64,000 bases of DNA from UBA6522 sp965204155 (GCA_965204155.1 OZ241971.1:3534001-3598000); one strand, 5' to 3'. Counted from the first letter of the stretch, positions 23,852-32,953 are shown. Numbers and translations: made by a program. The notes: generated by a model from the sequence alone, not told the origin.

Positions 23852-26167
23852 ATGATTACCCGGAAATTCCATCTGTCGCGTAACGGGCGGCCAGGCGTGG
23901 TTCACGCGTGGTCCTGGCTCGCTTGCCTGGCGTTGATGTGGAGTCCGTTGTCTGTCGCCCAGCAGGTCGACGAACTGGTCATTCCCTACATCGAACGGGC
24001 GCCCGAACTGGACGATTTTCGCGGCATGGCCGCGTCACCGGAAATCGCCGCGACGATGGCCCGCGTCGAAGGCTTCGTGCAGCGCGAGCCTGACAACGGC
24101 ATGCCGTCGAGGCAGGACACCACGGTTTACACGGCCTACGACAACCGCAACCTGTACGTGGTGTTTCTGGCCTTCGACTCCGAACCGGAACTCATCCGGG
24201 CCAATCTCGCGCCGCGGGAGAACGTCATCGATGACGATTTCGTCGCCGTCATGATCGATACCTTCAACGATCAGCGCAACGCATACGGGTTCGGTTCCAC
24301 GCCACTGGGCGTTCAGGTGGACGGGCGCTGGTCGGAGATCGCCAAGCAGTCGAACTTCGACACATCCTATGAGGCCGTCTGGTACACGGACGCGCAGCTC
24401 ACCGATTCCGGCTACATGGTCAGGATGACGATTCCGCTGCGCAACCTCCGGTTTCCCGATACCGACGAGCAGGTATGGCGGGTGATGTTCGAACGGCGGA
24501 TTCCCCGGCTCAGCGAACAGTCCAACTGGCCGCCTTATCTGTCGACCGTGGAAGGCCGGCTCAACCAGGCAGGGATGCTGAGAGGGGTTCGGGACGTATC
24601 GCCCGGCCGGAATATCCAACTGATTCCGTTCGCATTTGCGCGGTCCTTCGATGTCCTGGATTCACGTGCGGCCGGCGGTCCGGCCTTCAACGAGAACTCC
24701 GAGGAGAACATCGGGCTGGACGCCAAGTTCGTGTTTCAGGACAGCCTGGTGCTCGACGCCACTCTGAACCCGGATTTCAGCCAGGTGGAGTCGGACGAGC
24801 CCCAGGTCACGGTGAACGAGCGTTTCGAGGTGCGCTTCGATGAGCGGCGACCGTTCTTCATCGAGAACGCGGACTATTTCAATACCGAGAGCACGCTGGT
24901 GTTCACCCGCCGCATCGCGGATCCGGACGCGGGTCTGCGATTCACCGGCAAGCAGGGGGCCTGGGGTATCGGGACGCTGATGATCAACGACGAGGCGCCC
25001 GGCCAGCGGCTCGACCCCTCACACTCTCTGGCCGGAGAAGCGGCGGACATTCGCATCCTGCGGGTTTTTCGGGAGATCTCGGAGCAAAGTCGCGTGGGCG
25101 TTCTCTACACCGAACGGGAATTTGGCGAACAGATCAACCAGGTTGCGAGCCTCGATGCCCGGTTCAAGCTGAACCCCAACTGGACCACCGAGCTGCAGGC
25201 CATCGATACCGGTTTCGAAGACGGCAGTCACGATCATCGGCACGGCCGGCAACTCAACGCGCGTTTCGATCGAAGCGGCCGCAACTTCTCCGCTCACGCG
25301 CATGTCATCGACACCAGCGAGGAGTTCAGGGCCGATCTCGGGTTCTTCAACCGCAATTACCAGCCGGATTCCCGCTCGACACACGGGTTTGCCAGATACG
25401 TCTTCTGGCCCGAAGGCGGATTTCTCAACAGTTGGGGCGGGCGGGTCTTCGTCAACGACATCGTCGATCAGACCGGATCGCGGCTGTACTCGCAGGTCAT
25501 GCCGGCCCTGGAGTGGACCTGGAACGGCGAAACGGAACTGAGCCTGACCTACGAGGACGTCGACGAGCGCCTGCGGCCCCAGGACTTTCCCGGACTCCTG
25601 CGCGAACGGGACTACGAGCAGAAGACGTGGTCCGCCGAATTCGAAACGCAGATGTTCACCACGGTGGGATTCAGCCTGGAACTGGAAATGGGGGAAACGA
25701 TCAACCTGGCCCCCCTGCCGGGAACCGAGCCGGCGTTGGCGGAGTCGTCAAGCGCCGGTTTCGAACTGCTCTGGCGGCCGCTGGATCGCCTGCGGCACGA
25801 CTTCACCTACCTGTACACGAAGCTGGACGATCCGAACGGGGCGGGAAACATCTTTACCGACCACATCGTCCGATCGCGCTGGAACTACCAGTTCACCAGG
25901 GAACTCTCGCTGCGGTTCATTGCTCAGCACGAGGCAACCGACCCGGGTCCGCTGACCTCTCTCAAACGAGACGAGAATATGAACTTCGACCTGCTGGTAC
26001 GGTACGTGATCAATCCGTGGTCGGCGTTGTACGCGGGATTCAACACCAATTCCAGCAACTTCGCGCTGGTCGATACGGAAACGGGCACGGAGATGGTTCG
26101 CACCCACCATCTGCGGCGTGACGGCAAACAGCTCTTCCTCAAGTTCTCCTATCTGCTGCAGCCGTAG
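23852..26167 (+). CDS. DUF5916 outer-membrane protein with CBM9-like N-terminal domain
   Basis: A 771-residue exported protein. After a signal peptide (core WSWLACLALMWSPLSVAQ), residues about 45-240 form a CBM9-like beta-sandwich (APELDDFRGMA, DTTVYTAYDNRNLYVVFLAFDSEP, DDDFVAVMIDTFNDQRNAYGF). From about 255 to the end is the DUF5916 region (IGLDAKFVFQDSLVLDATLNPDFSQVESDEPQVTVN, RRPFFIENADYF), rich in alternating barrel-like strands. The family is widespread in Bacteroidota and Proteobacteria; members are predicted outer-membrane barrels and some are encoded beside peptidases. Its ligand is unknown. It ends two bases before the convergent ferredoxin stop. Confidence 0.82.
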   Translation: MITRKFHLSRNGRPGVVHAWSWLACLALMWSPLSVAQQVDELVIPYIERAPELDDFRGMAASPEIAATMARVEGFVQREPDNGMPSRQDTTVYTAYDNRNLYVVFLAFDSEPELIRANLAPRENVIDDDFVAVMIDTFNDQRNAYGFGSTPLGVQVDGRWSEIAKQSNFDTSYEAVWYTDAQLTDSGYMVRMTIPLRNLRFPDTDEQVWRVMFERRIPRLSEQSNWPPYLSTVEGRLNQAGMLRGVRDVSPGRNIQLIPFAFARSFDVLDSRAAGGPAFNENSEENIGLDAKFVFQDSLVLDATLNPDFSQVESDEPQVTVNERFEVRFDERRPFFIENADYFNTESTLVFTRRIADPDAGLRFTGKQGAWGIGTLMINDEAPGQRLDPSHSLAGEAADIRILRVFREISEQSRVGVLYTEREFGEQINQVASLDARFKLNPNWTTELQAIDTGFEDGSHDHRHGRQLNARFDRSGRNFSAHAHVIDTSEEFRADLGFFNRNYQPDSRSTHGFARYVFWPEGGFLNSWGGRVFVNDIVDQTGSRLYSQVMPALEWTWNGETELSLTYEDVDERLRPQDFPGLLRERDYEQKTWSAEFETQMFTTVGFSLELEMGETINLAPLPGTEPALAESSSAGFELLWRPLDRLRHDFTYLYTKLDDPNGAGNIFTDHIVRSRWNYQFTRELSLRFIAQHEATDPGPLTSLKRDENMNFDLLVRYVINPWSALYAGFNTNSSNFALVDTETGTEMVRTHHLRRDGKQLFLKFSYLLQP

Positions 26168-26169
26168 CT

Positions 26170-26493
26170 CTACCGCTCGAGGTGCTCGAGCTTGTCCTCC
26201 ACGTCCTCCCAGTCTTCGGCGTCGTCGGGTGGATCCTTCGCCTCGGTTATGACGGGCCACATCTCGGACAGCTCCGCATTCAGCTCCAGGAAGTGTTCCT
26301 GACCGTCCGGAATGTCATCCTCCGAGCATATCGCCTCCACCGGGCACTCCGGCTCGCAAAGCGTGCAGTCAATACACTCCTCTGGATCGATGACGAGCAT
26401 GTTCGGACCCTCGTGGAAACAATCCACCGGACACACTTCCACGCAGTCCGTGTACTTGCACTTGATGCAGCTCTCGGTTATGACATAGGTCAT
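26170..26493 (-). CDS. fdxA: Seven-iron ferredoxin FdxA ([3Fe-4S][4Fe-4S])
   Basis: A 107-residue ferredoxin matching Azotobacter FdI: TYVITESCIKCKYTDCVEVCPVDCF (cluster Cys with the 3Fe-type spacing), CIDCTLCEPECPVEAI for the 4Fe-4S site, and tail DPPDDAEDWEDVEDKLEHLER. It carries low-potential electrons in the cytoplasm. The start is the ATG at 26493; earlier in-frame starts add non-homologous residues. It lies 174 bases downstream of the acyl-CoA ligase on the same strand, at the edge of the aromatic cluster. Since 4-hydroxybenzoyl-CoA reductase takes electrons from ferredoxin, it is a reasonable donor for the reductase 6 kb away, but this is inference. Confidence 0.92.
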   Translation of the reverse strand: MTYVITESCIKCKYTDCVEVCPVDCFHEGPNMLVIDPEECIDCTLCEPECPVEAICSEDDIPDGQEHFLELNAELSEMWPVITEAKDPPDDAEDWEDVEDKLEHLER

Positions 26494-26667
26494 GGCGCTT
26501 GTCCTCGCTGGGAATTTCCCTGATTTCGGGCGGGGGTATTGTAGCCGCAAGATTTGAGCGCGCCTAGCGCGCAAAATGCGCGGAGCGCAAAACCAGCAGT
26601 CGCAGACGCCCCTGCCTCCATTGCCGCCCGCTGACTGGTGTTTCGATCAATCAATGCCTGCCAAGCC

Positions 26668-28221
26668 TTATATCCTCTTGTCCCGCCCGCGCCAGTAGCG
26701 ATCCCGCAATTCGGCCTTCCTGATCTTGCCCACCGGCGTACGCGGCAACTGCTCGACGAACCGCACCAGTCGCGGGCGCTTGTGGCGCGGGATCCTCGAG
26801 GCGACATAGTCGATCAATTCGTCTTCTGTGGCGGTTCGGTTACCGGACAGCACCACGTGCGCGGCGGGAACCTCGCCCCAGTGGTCGTCGGGGATGCCGA
26901 ACACTGCGCATTCCGCCACCGCGTCGTGCCCGTATAGGGCATTTTCGATTTCGGCGGGATAGATGTTCTCACCTCCGGAAACCAGCATGTCCTTTGAGCG
27001 GTCCACCAGCGTCAGGAAGCCGTCGTCGTCGAGGTAGCCGACATCGCCGGTCCACATCCACCCGTCCCGGAGGGGAAAGGCGGCGTTTGTCTGTTCAGGA
27101 TCGCGGTAGTAGCCGTCGAAGAGTTGATCGCCGCGGGTCACGATCTCGCCGATTTGGCCGGTGGGAAGCGAGTGTCCTTCAGCGTCGACGATGTCGAGTT
27201 CGACGTTAAAGGCAGGGCGCCCGACCGTACCCAGTTTCTCCTTGCCGTGTCCCGGACAACGGATGGTCAGCGGGCAGACTTCCGACTGGCCGTAGTTCTC
27301 GGTGAACGCCACGTGGGGCAGGGCATCCTGGACCCGCTCCAGCAGCGACCGGCCCATGGGCGCACCTGCGTAGCCGACGTTCTTGAGTGTTCGGAGACGT
27401 TCCGCGGAGAACGCCGGGTGGCTGACGAGATCGTTGAGCTGACTCGGGACGAAAAATGCCGCGGTGATCCCTTCGCGTTCCGTCGCCTCCATGAACTGTT
27501 CGACGTCCCAGCCGGGCAGCGTGACGACCGTGGTACCGAGCATGATGGCCGGCGCGAACCAGACGAACAGGCCCGCGCAGTGAAACAGCGGTGTCGTGGC
27601 GGCGACGATATCCTTCTCCCCGAGCCCGAAATCCACCGCCGCGGCGAAGGCGGTCGCCGCCCGAGCGCGATGGGATACCAGCACCGCCTTGGGCAGTCCG
27701 GTGGTGCCGCCGGTGAAGGTGACCCCCAGTGGATCGGCACCGCGGATTTCGACGTCGGGCGGCGTGTCCGCCATGGATGCGATGAGTTGGCTAAAGGTCG
27801 GGGTTACCTTCGACTCCTCGCCATCGCGTGGGAGATCGAGCGCAATCACGTGCCTCAGTTGCGGAGAGCGTGCCCTGGCCTGTTCGACCAGCGCAGCCGA
27901 CTGCTGCTCGACAAAGAGTATCTCCGCGCCGGTCAGGTCGAGCATGTAGGCCAGGTTGTCGATGGTGCAGCGCGTCGATATGTGGGCCAGCATGACGCCT
28001 GCCCGGGCCGCGCCGAAGTAGACGGCGGCGTACTCGGGACGGTTGCGCGACATGATGGCCACGCGGGTTTCGCGGTCGGCGCCGAGGTGGAGCAGGGCAT
28101 TCGCTACCTGATTGGCTTCGGCGTCCAGATCCCGGTAGGTAAGCCTGCGCCCCGAGCCGATGATCGCGGTGCGTCCCGGTGCGCGCCGCGCGGCGAGCCT
28201 GAGAAACTCACCCGTCAACAT
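26668..28221 (-). CDS. Acyl-CoA ligase (AMP-forming), probably aryl-acid activating
   Basis: A 517-residue ANL-superfamily ligase. Large N-terminal domain with TFTGGTTGLPKAV phosphate loop, YGQSEVCP (A5) and TGDVGYLDDDGF (A7), then the hinge and small C-terminal domain with SKDMLVSGGENIYPAEIE (A8) and catalytic Lys in RTPVGKIRKAEL (A10). It converts a carboxylic acid, ATP and CoA to the acyl-CoA. It does not look like a classical benzoate-CoA ligase, so substrate is open: position right after boxR, overlapping it by 14 bases, argues for benzoate or a 4-substituted benzoate entering the divergent box/reductase genes. It is likely co-regulated with boxR. Confidence 0.85.
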   Translation of the reverse strand: MLTGEFLRLAARRAPGRTAIIGSGRRLTYRDLDAEANQVANALLHLGADRETRVAIMSRNRPEYAAVYFGAARAGVMLAHISTRCTIDNLAYMLDLTGAEILFVEQQSAALVEQARARSPQLRHVIALDLPRDGEESKVTPTFSQLIASMADTPPDVEIRGADPLGVTFTGGTTGLPKAVLVSHRARAATAFAAAVDFGLGEKDIVAATTPLFHCAGLFVWFAPAIMLGTTVVTLPGWDVEQFMEATEREGITAAFFVPSQLNDLVSHPAFSAERLRTLKNVGYAGAPMGRSLLERVQDALPHVAFTENYGQSEVCPLTIRCPGHGKEKLGTVGRPAFNVELDIVDAEGHSLPTGQIGEIVTRGDQLFDGYYRDPEQTNAAFPLRDGWMWTGDVGYLDDDGFLTLVDRSKDMLVSGGENIYPAEIENALYGHDAVAECAVFGIPDDHWGEVPAAHVVLSGNRTATEDELIDYVASRIPRHKRPRLVRFVEQLPRTPVGKIRKAELRDRYWRGRDKRI

Positions 28222-29140
28222 GAGTTCGCTTACCCGTTCCGGGCTCGGCCGTTCCGTGACCGTTCGCGGCCATGTGATCCGGCAGGGACTGCAACAGTGC
28301 GCTCAGGGACTCCTGGACCGTCTGGTTGGTGGTATCGACCGTGGCATGCGCCTGAGAGTAGTACGGATCGCGTTCGTCCAGCAGCCTGCGCAGGTCCGAC
28401 ATGGCGTCGGGCCTGTTCTGCATGGGGCGCAGATCGCCCTGCGCCACCACCCGTGCCATGTAATGTTCCGGCTCTGTCCGAAGCCATACGACGAAGCATG
28501 CCGTGAGCAGCGTGCCGAGCAATCCCGGATCGGAGACGATGCTGCCGCCGGTTTCGATCACGCAGCCCTCGTGCCGGTTTAGGGTTTCAAACAGCGCCTG
28601 TTCTTCCAGGCGCCGGTAGCCCGTCTCACCGGACAGCGCAAAGATTTCGGCGACGCTCATCCCGGCCAGGCGCTCCACCACGCCGACCAGACCGACGAAC
28701 GGGACTCCCAGCCGTTCAGCGAGCTCCACGCCCAGCGTGCTCTTGCCGGCGCCGCGCAGGCCGATCAGCGCGATCCTGCGCTTTGTTTCCGGTGCTAGGG
28801 TGAAGCGCTCGTGCAGCAACTGCAACGCCTGCTTCTGCTCGTCCGCAGGCAGCGCGCGGACGAACTCCACAACAAGGTTCTCTTCCGGCGTGCGGTCCCC
28901 GGCAGTCTCCATCAGGTCGGAAATTTCCGTATCCAGCGCCGCGGCGATTCGATCGAGAAGACGCACCGATATGTTGCCGCGACCGGTCTCCAGGTCGGCC
29001 AGGTGGCGCTCGGAAACCCGGGCCTGCGCGGCCAGGGTTCGACGCGTCATGGCCAGGCGGGAGCGCAACGAACGTACGCGCAGCCCAAGTTGCTCCAGCA
29101 GGCTGTCCGTGTCTTGAGCTGGCGCCGAACTCGTTGTCAT
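28208..29140 (-). CDS. boxR: BoxR-type regulator: XRE helix-turn-helix fused to a shikimate-kinase-like domain
   Basis: A 310-residue two-domain regulator. The N-terminal XRE-type HTH (RSRLAMTRRTLAAQARVSERHLADLETGRGNISVRLLDRIA) is joined to a shikimate-kinase-like P-loop domain from about residue 118 (RIALIGLRGAGKSTLGVELAERLGVPFV). BoxR and BzdR use the kinase-like domain to sense benzoyl-CoA, releasing DNA when the inducer is bound. I start at the ATG at 29140, giving MTTSSAPAQDTD; an ATG at 29206 would add 22 residues. It is divergent from boxC over an AT-rich gap with TGCA motifs, so it probably represses boxC and its own operon. Confidence 0.92.
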   Translation of the reverse strand: MTTSSAPAQDTDSLLEQLGLRVRSLRSRLAMTRRTLAAQARVSERHLADLETGRGNISVRLLDRIAAALDTEISDLMETAGDRTPEENLVVEFVRALPADEQKQALQLLHERFTLAPETKRRIALIGLRGAGKSTLGVELAERLGVPFVGLVGVVERLAGMSVAEIFALSGETGYRRLEEQALFETLNRHEGCVIETGGSIVSDPGLLGTLLTACFVVWLRTEPEHYMARVVAQGDLRPMQNRPDAMSDLRRLLDERDPYYSQAHATVDTTNQTVQESLSALLQSLPDHMAANGHGTAEPGTGKRTHVDG

Positions 29141-29221
29141 CGAGCGACCCGAATCAACATGAGTTGGATGAAGTATATGTCGTGCGTCCTTGCCAATAAC
29201 CGACATTTTTGTATGTTATCA

Positions 29222-29263
29222 TGCAGTTTTTGGGGCGTATATCAATAAGTAATGCAATATAAT
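29222..29263 (+). promoter_or_regulatory. boxC promoter with TGCA motifs, probable BoxR operator
   Basis: The boxR-boxC gap is strikingly AT-rich. TGCA occurs at 29222-29225 and 29253-29256, 31 bases (three turns) apart; BoxR/BzdR operators are built on TGCA. A perfect TATAAT at 29258-29263 overlaps the second motif and lies seven bases before the boxC ATG, so bound repressor would block it. I found no good -35 at the usual spacing. Confidence 0.5.
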
Positions 29264-29270
29264 TCATCTT

Positions 29271-30938
29271 ATGGCAAGCATTGAACCCACACAACTGGAT
29301 TTCCGGACCCAACCGGACCGGTACCGACATTGGTCGATCTCCACCGTGGGCCCCATCGCGCGCCTGGAAATGAATGTGGACGAGAACGCGCCCCAATTCG
29401 GCGACTACGAACTGAAGTTGAATTCCTACGACATCGGCGTCGACATCGAACTCTACGACGCCGTGCAGCGCCTGCGGTTCGAGCACCCTGAAGTCCGTGC
29501 CGTGATCCTGACTTCCGGCAAGATCGGCATGTTCTGCGCAGGCGCCAACATTCGGATGCTGGGTACCGCCACCCATTCGCACAAGGTGAATTTCTGCAAA
29601 TTTACCAATGAGACACGCAACTCGCTGGAGGATGCCAGCGAAAACTCCGGCCAGATCTACCTGTCGGCGCTGAACGGCCCGGCGGCCGGGGGCGGGTACG
29701 AATTGGCGCTGGCCACCGACCACATCATTCTCATCGACGACGGCAACGCGGCGGTTTCCCTGCCGGAGGTCCCGCTGCTGGCGGTCCTGCCCGGTACGGG
29801 TGGACTGACCCGCGTGGTGGACAAGCGCGGCGTGCGGCGGGACCTGGCCGACGTATTCTGCACCGTGGAGGAGGGCATCAAGGGCCAGCGGGCCGTCGAC
29901 TGGCGGCTGGTGGACGAGATCGCGCCCCGCTCGAAATTCGAGCAGCGTGTGGAGGAGCGGGCCATCGCCCTGGCGGAGAAATCCGATCGGCCCACGAACG
30001 AGTCGGGCGTCACGCTCGCGCGCCTGGAAAAGAAGGTCTCCGCCTCGCAGGTGCAGTACCCGCACCTGACGATGGATCTGGATGCTCAGGGGCTCGCCGC
30101 CACCCTGACCCTGGAAGCGCCCACCGAGTCGTGTGCCGATACCGAAGAGGCCAGTCGCCAGGGCGCGGCATTCTGGCCGCTGGCGCTGATGCGCGCACTG
30201 GACGACGCCCTGCTGCACCTGCGGTTCAACGAACCCACGCTGGGCACGCTCATCATCAAGACACGCGGCAACAGCCAACAGGTGGCAGCCTACGATGCGT
30301 TATTGCAGGAACACGCCTCGGACTGGTTCATCCGCGAGGTGCTGCTCTTCGCCCAGCGCGTATTCAAGCGCCTGGACATCACGTCGCGCACCAGCTTCGC
30401 CTTCGTCGAGCCCGGAAGCTGCTTCACCGGACTCCTGGCCGAATTGCTGTTCGCGGTGGATCGCACCTACATGCTCGACGGCTGCCTGGAGGACGATCCG
30501 ACTCCCGCGCCCACCATCACGCTGTCGAAGCTGAACTTCGGGTACCTGAAGATGGCCAACGGGCTGTCCCGCCTGCAGACGCGCTTCATCGGAGAGCCCG
30601 AGAGCGTCGCGTGCGCCGAGCAACTCATCGGCGAACCGCTGGAAGGCCTGGACGCGCTGGATGCGGGCCTGGTGACGTTTGCGCCGGACGACATCGACTG
30701 GGAAGACGAGATTCGCCTTCTGCTTGAGGAGCGGGCGAGTTTCTCGCCCGATGCGCTCACCGGGATGGAGGCCAATCTGCGCTTTGCCGGCCCCGAAACC
30801 CTGGAGTCGAAGATATTCGGCCGCCTCAGCGCGTGGCAGAACTGGATTTTCCAGCGTCCCAACGCGGTCGGCGACGAGGGCGCACTCAAGCTCTACGGCA
30901 CCGGCCGCAGGGCGCAATACGATCGGAAGCGAGTCTAG
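29271..30938 (+). CDS. boxC: 2,3-epoxybenzoyl-CoA dihydrolase (benzoyl-CoA-dihydrodiol lyase)
   Basis: A 555-residue crotonase-family enzyme that opens 2,3-epoxybenzoyl-CoA with two waters, releasing formate and 3,4-didehydroadipyl-CoA semialdehyde. It follows Azoarcus BoxC throughout: KLNSYDIGVDIELYDA, VNFCKFTNETRN, LNGPAAGGGYELALATD, SLPEVPLLAVLPGTGGLTRVVDKR, SSFAIVEPGSCF-like TSFAFVEPGSCFTG, and the end RLSAWQNWIFQRPNAVGDEGALKLYG. There is no Shine-Dalgarno before the ATG, yet a perfect -10 lies seven bases upstream, so the mRNA may be leaderless. boxB follows after 56 bases. Confidence 0.93.
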   Translation: MASIEPTQLDFRTQPDRYRHWSISTVGPIARLEMNVDENAPQFGDYELKLNSYDIGVDIELYDAVQRLRFEHPEVRAVILTSGKIGMFCAGANIRMLGTATHSHKVNFCKFTNETRNSLEDASENSGQIYLSALNGPAAGGGYELALATDHIILIDDGNAAVSLPEVPLLAVLPGTGGLTRVVDKRGVRRDLADVFCTVEEGIKGQRAVDWRLVDEIAPRSKFEQRVEERAIALAEKSDRPTNESGVTLARLEKKVSASQVQYPHLTMDLDAQGLAATLTLEAPTESCADTEEASRQGAAFWPLALMRALDDALLHLRFNEPTLGTLIIKTRGNSQQVAAYDALLQEHASDWFIREVLLFAQRVFKRLDITSRTSFAFVEPGSCFTGLLAELLFAVDRTYMLDGCLEDDPTPAPTITLSKLNFGYLKMANGLSRLQTRFIGEPESVACAEQLIGEPLEGLDALDAGLVTFAPDDIDWEDEIRLLLEERASFSPDALTGMEANLRFAGPETLESKIFGRLSAWQNWIFQRPNAVGDEGALKLYGTGRRAQYDRKRV

Positions 30939-30994
30939 TACGGCAGACCAACCGAAATAGAGATAACCACAAGACAGTTCCAGCGAGTTCAGCC

Positions 30995-32437
30995 ATGGAC
31001 ACACAAGTCAACTACGATTCCCTGATTCCCAACAACGTGGGCCTGGCGGCCGACATGAAACTGCGCCGGGCCATGGAGCGGTGGTACCCCAAGTACCTGG
31101 ACTGGTGGACCAGCATGGGTCCCAACGGATTCCAGGACTACGAGGTGTACCTGCGCACCGCCATCAGCGTCGATCCGGAGGGCTGGGCGCGGTTCGGATT
31201 CGTGAAGATGCCCGACTACCGCTGGGGTGTGCTGCTGGCGCCGCAGCAGGAAGGGCGCACCATCGCCTTCGGGCAGCACAAGGGCGAACCGGTCTGGCAG
31301 GAAATTCCCGGCGAGTACCGGGCCATGCTGCGCAGGCTCATCGTCATCCAGGGCGATACCGAGCCGGCCTCGGTGGAGCAGCAACGTTTTCTCGGCACCA
31401 CGGCCCCCTCTCTCTACGACATGCGCAATGTATTTCAGGTCAACGTGGAGGAGGGCAGGCACCTATGGGCGATGGTCTACCTGCTGCAGAAGTACTTCGG
31501 GCGCGATGGCCGCGAGGAAGCCGAAGACCTGCTGCAGCGCCGCTCCGGCGACGAGGACAGGCCGAGGATTCTGGGGGCGTTCAATGAGGCAACGCCTGAC
31601 TGGGTGTCGTTCTTCATGTTCACGACGTTCACGGACCGGGACGGCAAGTTCCAGCTCGAGGCGCTAGCGCAGTCGGGCTTCGATCCGCTGGCCAGGACCT
31701 GCCGCTTCATGCTCACCGAGGAAGGCCACCACATGTTCGTGGGTCGTACCGGAGTCGAGCGTATCGTGCAGCGGACCTGCCAGGTCCTGAACGAGCAGGG
31801 CATCGACGATCCGAACGATATTCAGGCCGCGCGGAGACACGGCGTCGTCGACCTGCCGACAATTCAGAAGAAGATCAACTTCCATGTGGCGGTCACGCTG
31901 GACCTGTTCGGCGCCGAGGTCTCCACCAATGCGGCCAATGCCTTCAACGCCAGCCTCAAGGGGCGGTTCCGGGAGAATCGGATCGACGACGATCACCAAC
32001 TGGCCAACGAGACCTATCCGGTGACCCAGGTGGTCGGCGACCGCATCGTGGAGCGTGACGTTCCCGCGCTGAGTTCGATCAACGCGAGACTGTCCGATGA
32101 TTTCATCGCCGACTGCAACAACGTCCTGAAGCGGTGGAACCGGGCGCTCAAGGCCTATGACATCGACTTTCGGCTGAGTTTGCCGCATCGGGCCTTCAAT
32201 CGGGCCGTGGGCGAGTTTGCGGAGGTTCAGGCGACACCGCAGGGCGAACTACTTTCTGAGACCGAGTGGGCCGAGCGGCAGGGCGAGTGGCTGCCCAGCG
32301 AGGCGGACATGAACTACATCCTGTCCCTGATGCAGCCCTGCACGGAACCCGGCAAGTTCGCCAACTGGATCGCCCCGCCGCGGGCAGGAATCAACGGGAT
32401 GCCGGGCGACTTCGAGTACGTGAAGCTGGCGGCGTAG
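30995..32437 (+). CDS. boxB: Benzoyl-CoA 2,3-epoxidase, oxygenase component
   Basis: A 480-residue class I diiron epoxidase that adds one oxygen of O2 to benzoyl-CoA. Two ExxH motifs supply iron ligands: VEEGRHLW and TEEGHHMF. The start NYDSLIPNNVGLAADMKLRRAMERWYPKYLDWW and the end WIAPPRAGINGMPGDFEYVKL are BoxB signatures, and the length matches the family (about 475). I use the ATG at 30995. BoxB needs electrons from the reductase BoxA; no boxA is in this window, so it must be elsewhere or replaced by another electron donor. It lies between boxC and the DUF4863 gene on the same strand. Confidence 0.94.
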   Translation: MDTQVNYDSLIPNNVGLAADMKLRRAMERWYPKYLDWWTSMGPNGFQDYEVYLRTAISVDPEGWARFGFVKMPDYRWGVLLAPQQEGRTIAFGQHKGEPVWQEIPGEYRAMLRRLIVIQGDTEPASVEQQRFLGTTAPSLYDMRNVFQVNVEEGRHLWAMVYLLQKYFGRDGREEAEDLLQRRSGDEDRPRILGAFNEATPDWVSFFMFTTFTDRDGKFQLEALAQSGFDPLARTCRFMLTEEGHHMFVGRTGVERIVQRTCQVLNEQGIDDPNDIQAARRHGVVDLPTIQKKINFHVAVTLDLFGAEVSTNAANAFNASLKGRFRENRIDDDHQLANETYPVTQVVGDRIVERDVPALSSINARLSDDFIADCNNVLKRWNRALKAYDIDFRLSLPHRAFNRAVGEFAEVQATPQGELLSETEWAERQGEWLPSEADMNYILSLMQPCTEPGKFANWIAPPRAGINGMPGDFEYVKLAA

Positions 32438-32479
32438 TGCTTCGTCAACCTGATAATGGCGTAAAGGAGGACTGAAACG

Positions 32480-32953
32480 ATGAGCCTGGAATCATTCCAA
32501 CGCCTGGTCACCACCGTCGCCGACCATGTTGCAGGTTCGGCGCTGGACGAAGGACTCCAGCAGGAACTGGCTACCGCGTTTCCGCCGGACGGGGAGACGT
32601 TCGGATCGCTGGCCTCGCTCTGCGAGCAGGGCGTGCGCGAGGGCTGGCTGGCCAACCGCGAGCACGGCGGCATCAAGTTCGGCCGCGTCATCAAGCCGGG
32701 GCCGGGAACGGCAGGGTTCTCGGTGGACGTGGTGGAGATGGACGACATCGTCGGGCCCCACCATCGCCACCCAAACGGGGAGATCGACATGATCATCCCC
32801 CAGGACCCGGAGGCCGAATTCGACGGCCACGGACGGGGTTGGGTGGTCTACGAACCGGGTTCGGCGCATTTCCCCACCGTGACGGGCGGGCGGGCCATCG
32901 TGCTCTACCTGCTCCCCGACGGCGCCATCGAATTCACCCCGCCGGCGAGTTAG
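32480..32953 (+). CDS. DUF4863 family protein, related to 4-hydroxylaminobenzoate lyase PnbB
   Basis: A 157-residue protein of the family that includes PnbB, which converts 4-hydroxylaminobenzoate to protocatechuate and ammonia, and whose members often sit beside box genes. An N-terminal helical part is followed by a cupin-like core with NREHGGIKFGRVIKPG, VDVVEMDDIVGPHHRHPNGEIDMI (His cluster), GWVVYEPGSAHFPTVTGGRAIVLYLLPDGAIEF. AAAGGAGG, the strongest ribosome site of the cluster, precedes the ATG. Its role in box clusters is unknown; detoxifying a side product or processing a 4-substituted benzoate are options. The next gene starts 17 bases later. Confidence 0.75.
   Translation: MSLESFQRLVTTVADHVAGSALDEGLQQELATAFPPDGETFGSLASLCEQGVREGWLANREHGGIKFGRVIKPGPGTAGFSVDVVEMDDIVGPHHRHPNGEIDMIIPQDPEAEFDGHGRGWVVYEPGSAHFPTVTGGRAIVLYLLPDGAIEFTPPAS

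Noticed and set aside
26520..26620. GC-rich inverted repeats between the ferredoxin and ligase genes as a terminator
   Set aside because: Several alternative GCGC stems can form but none is followed by a T-run, and the genes may be co-transcribed.
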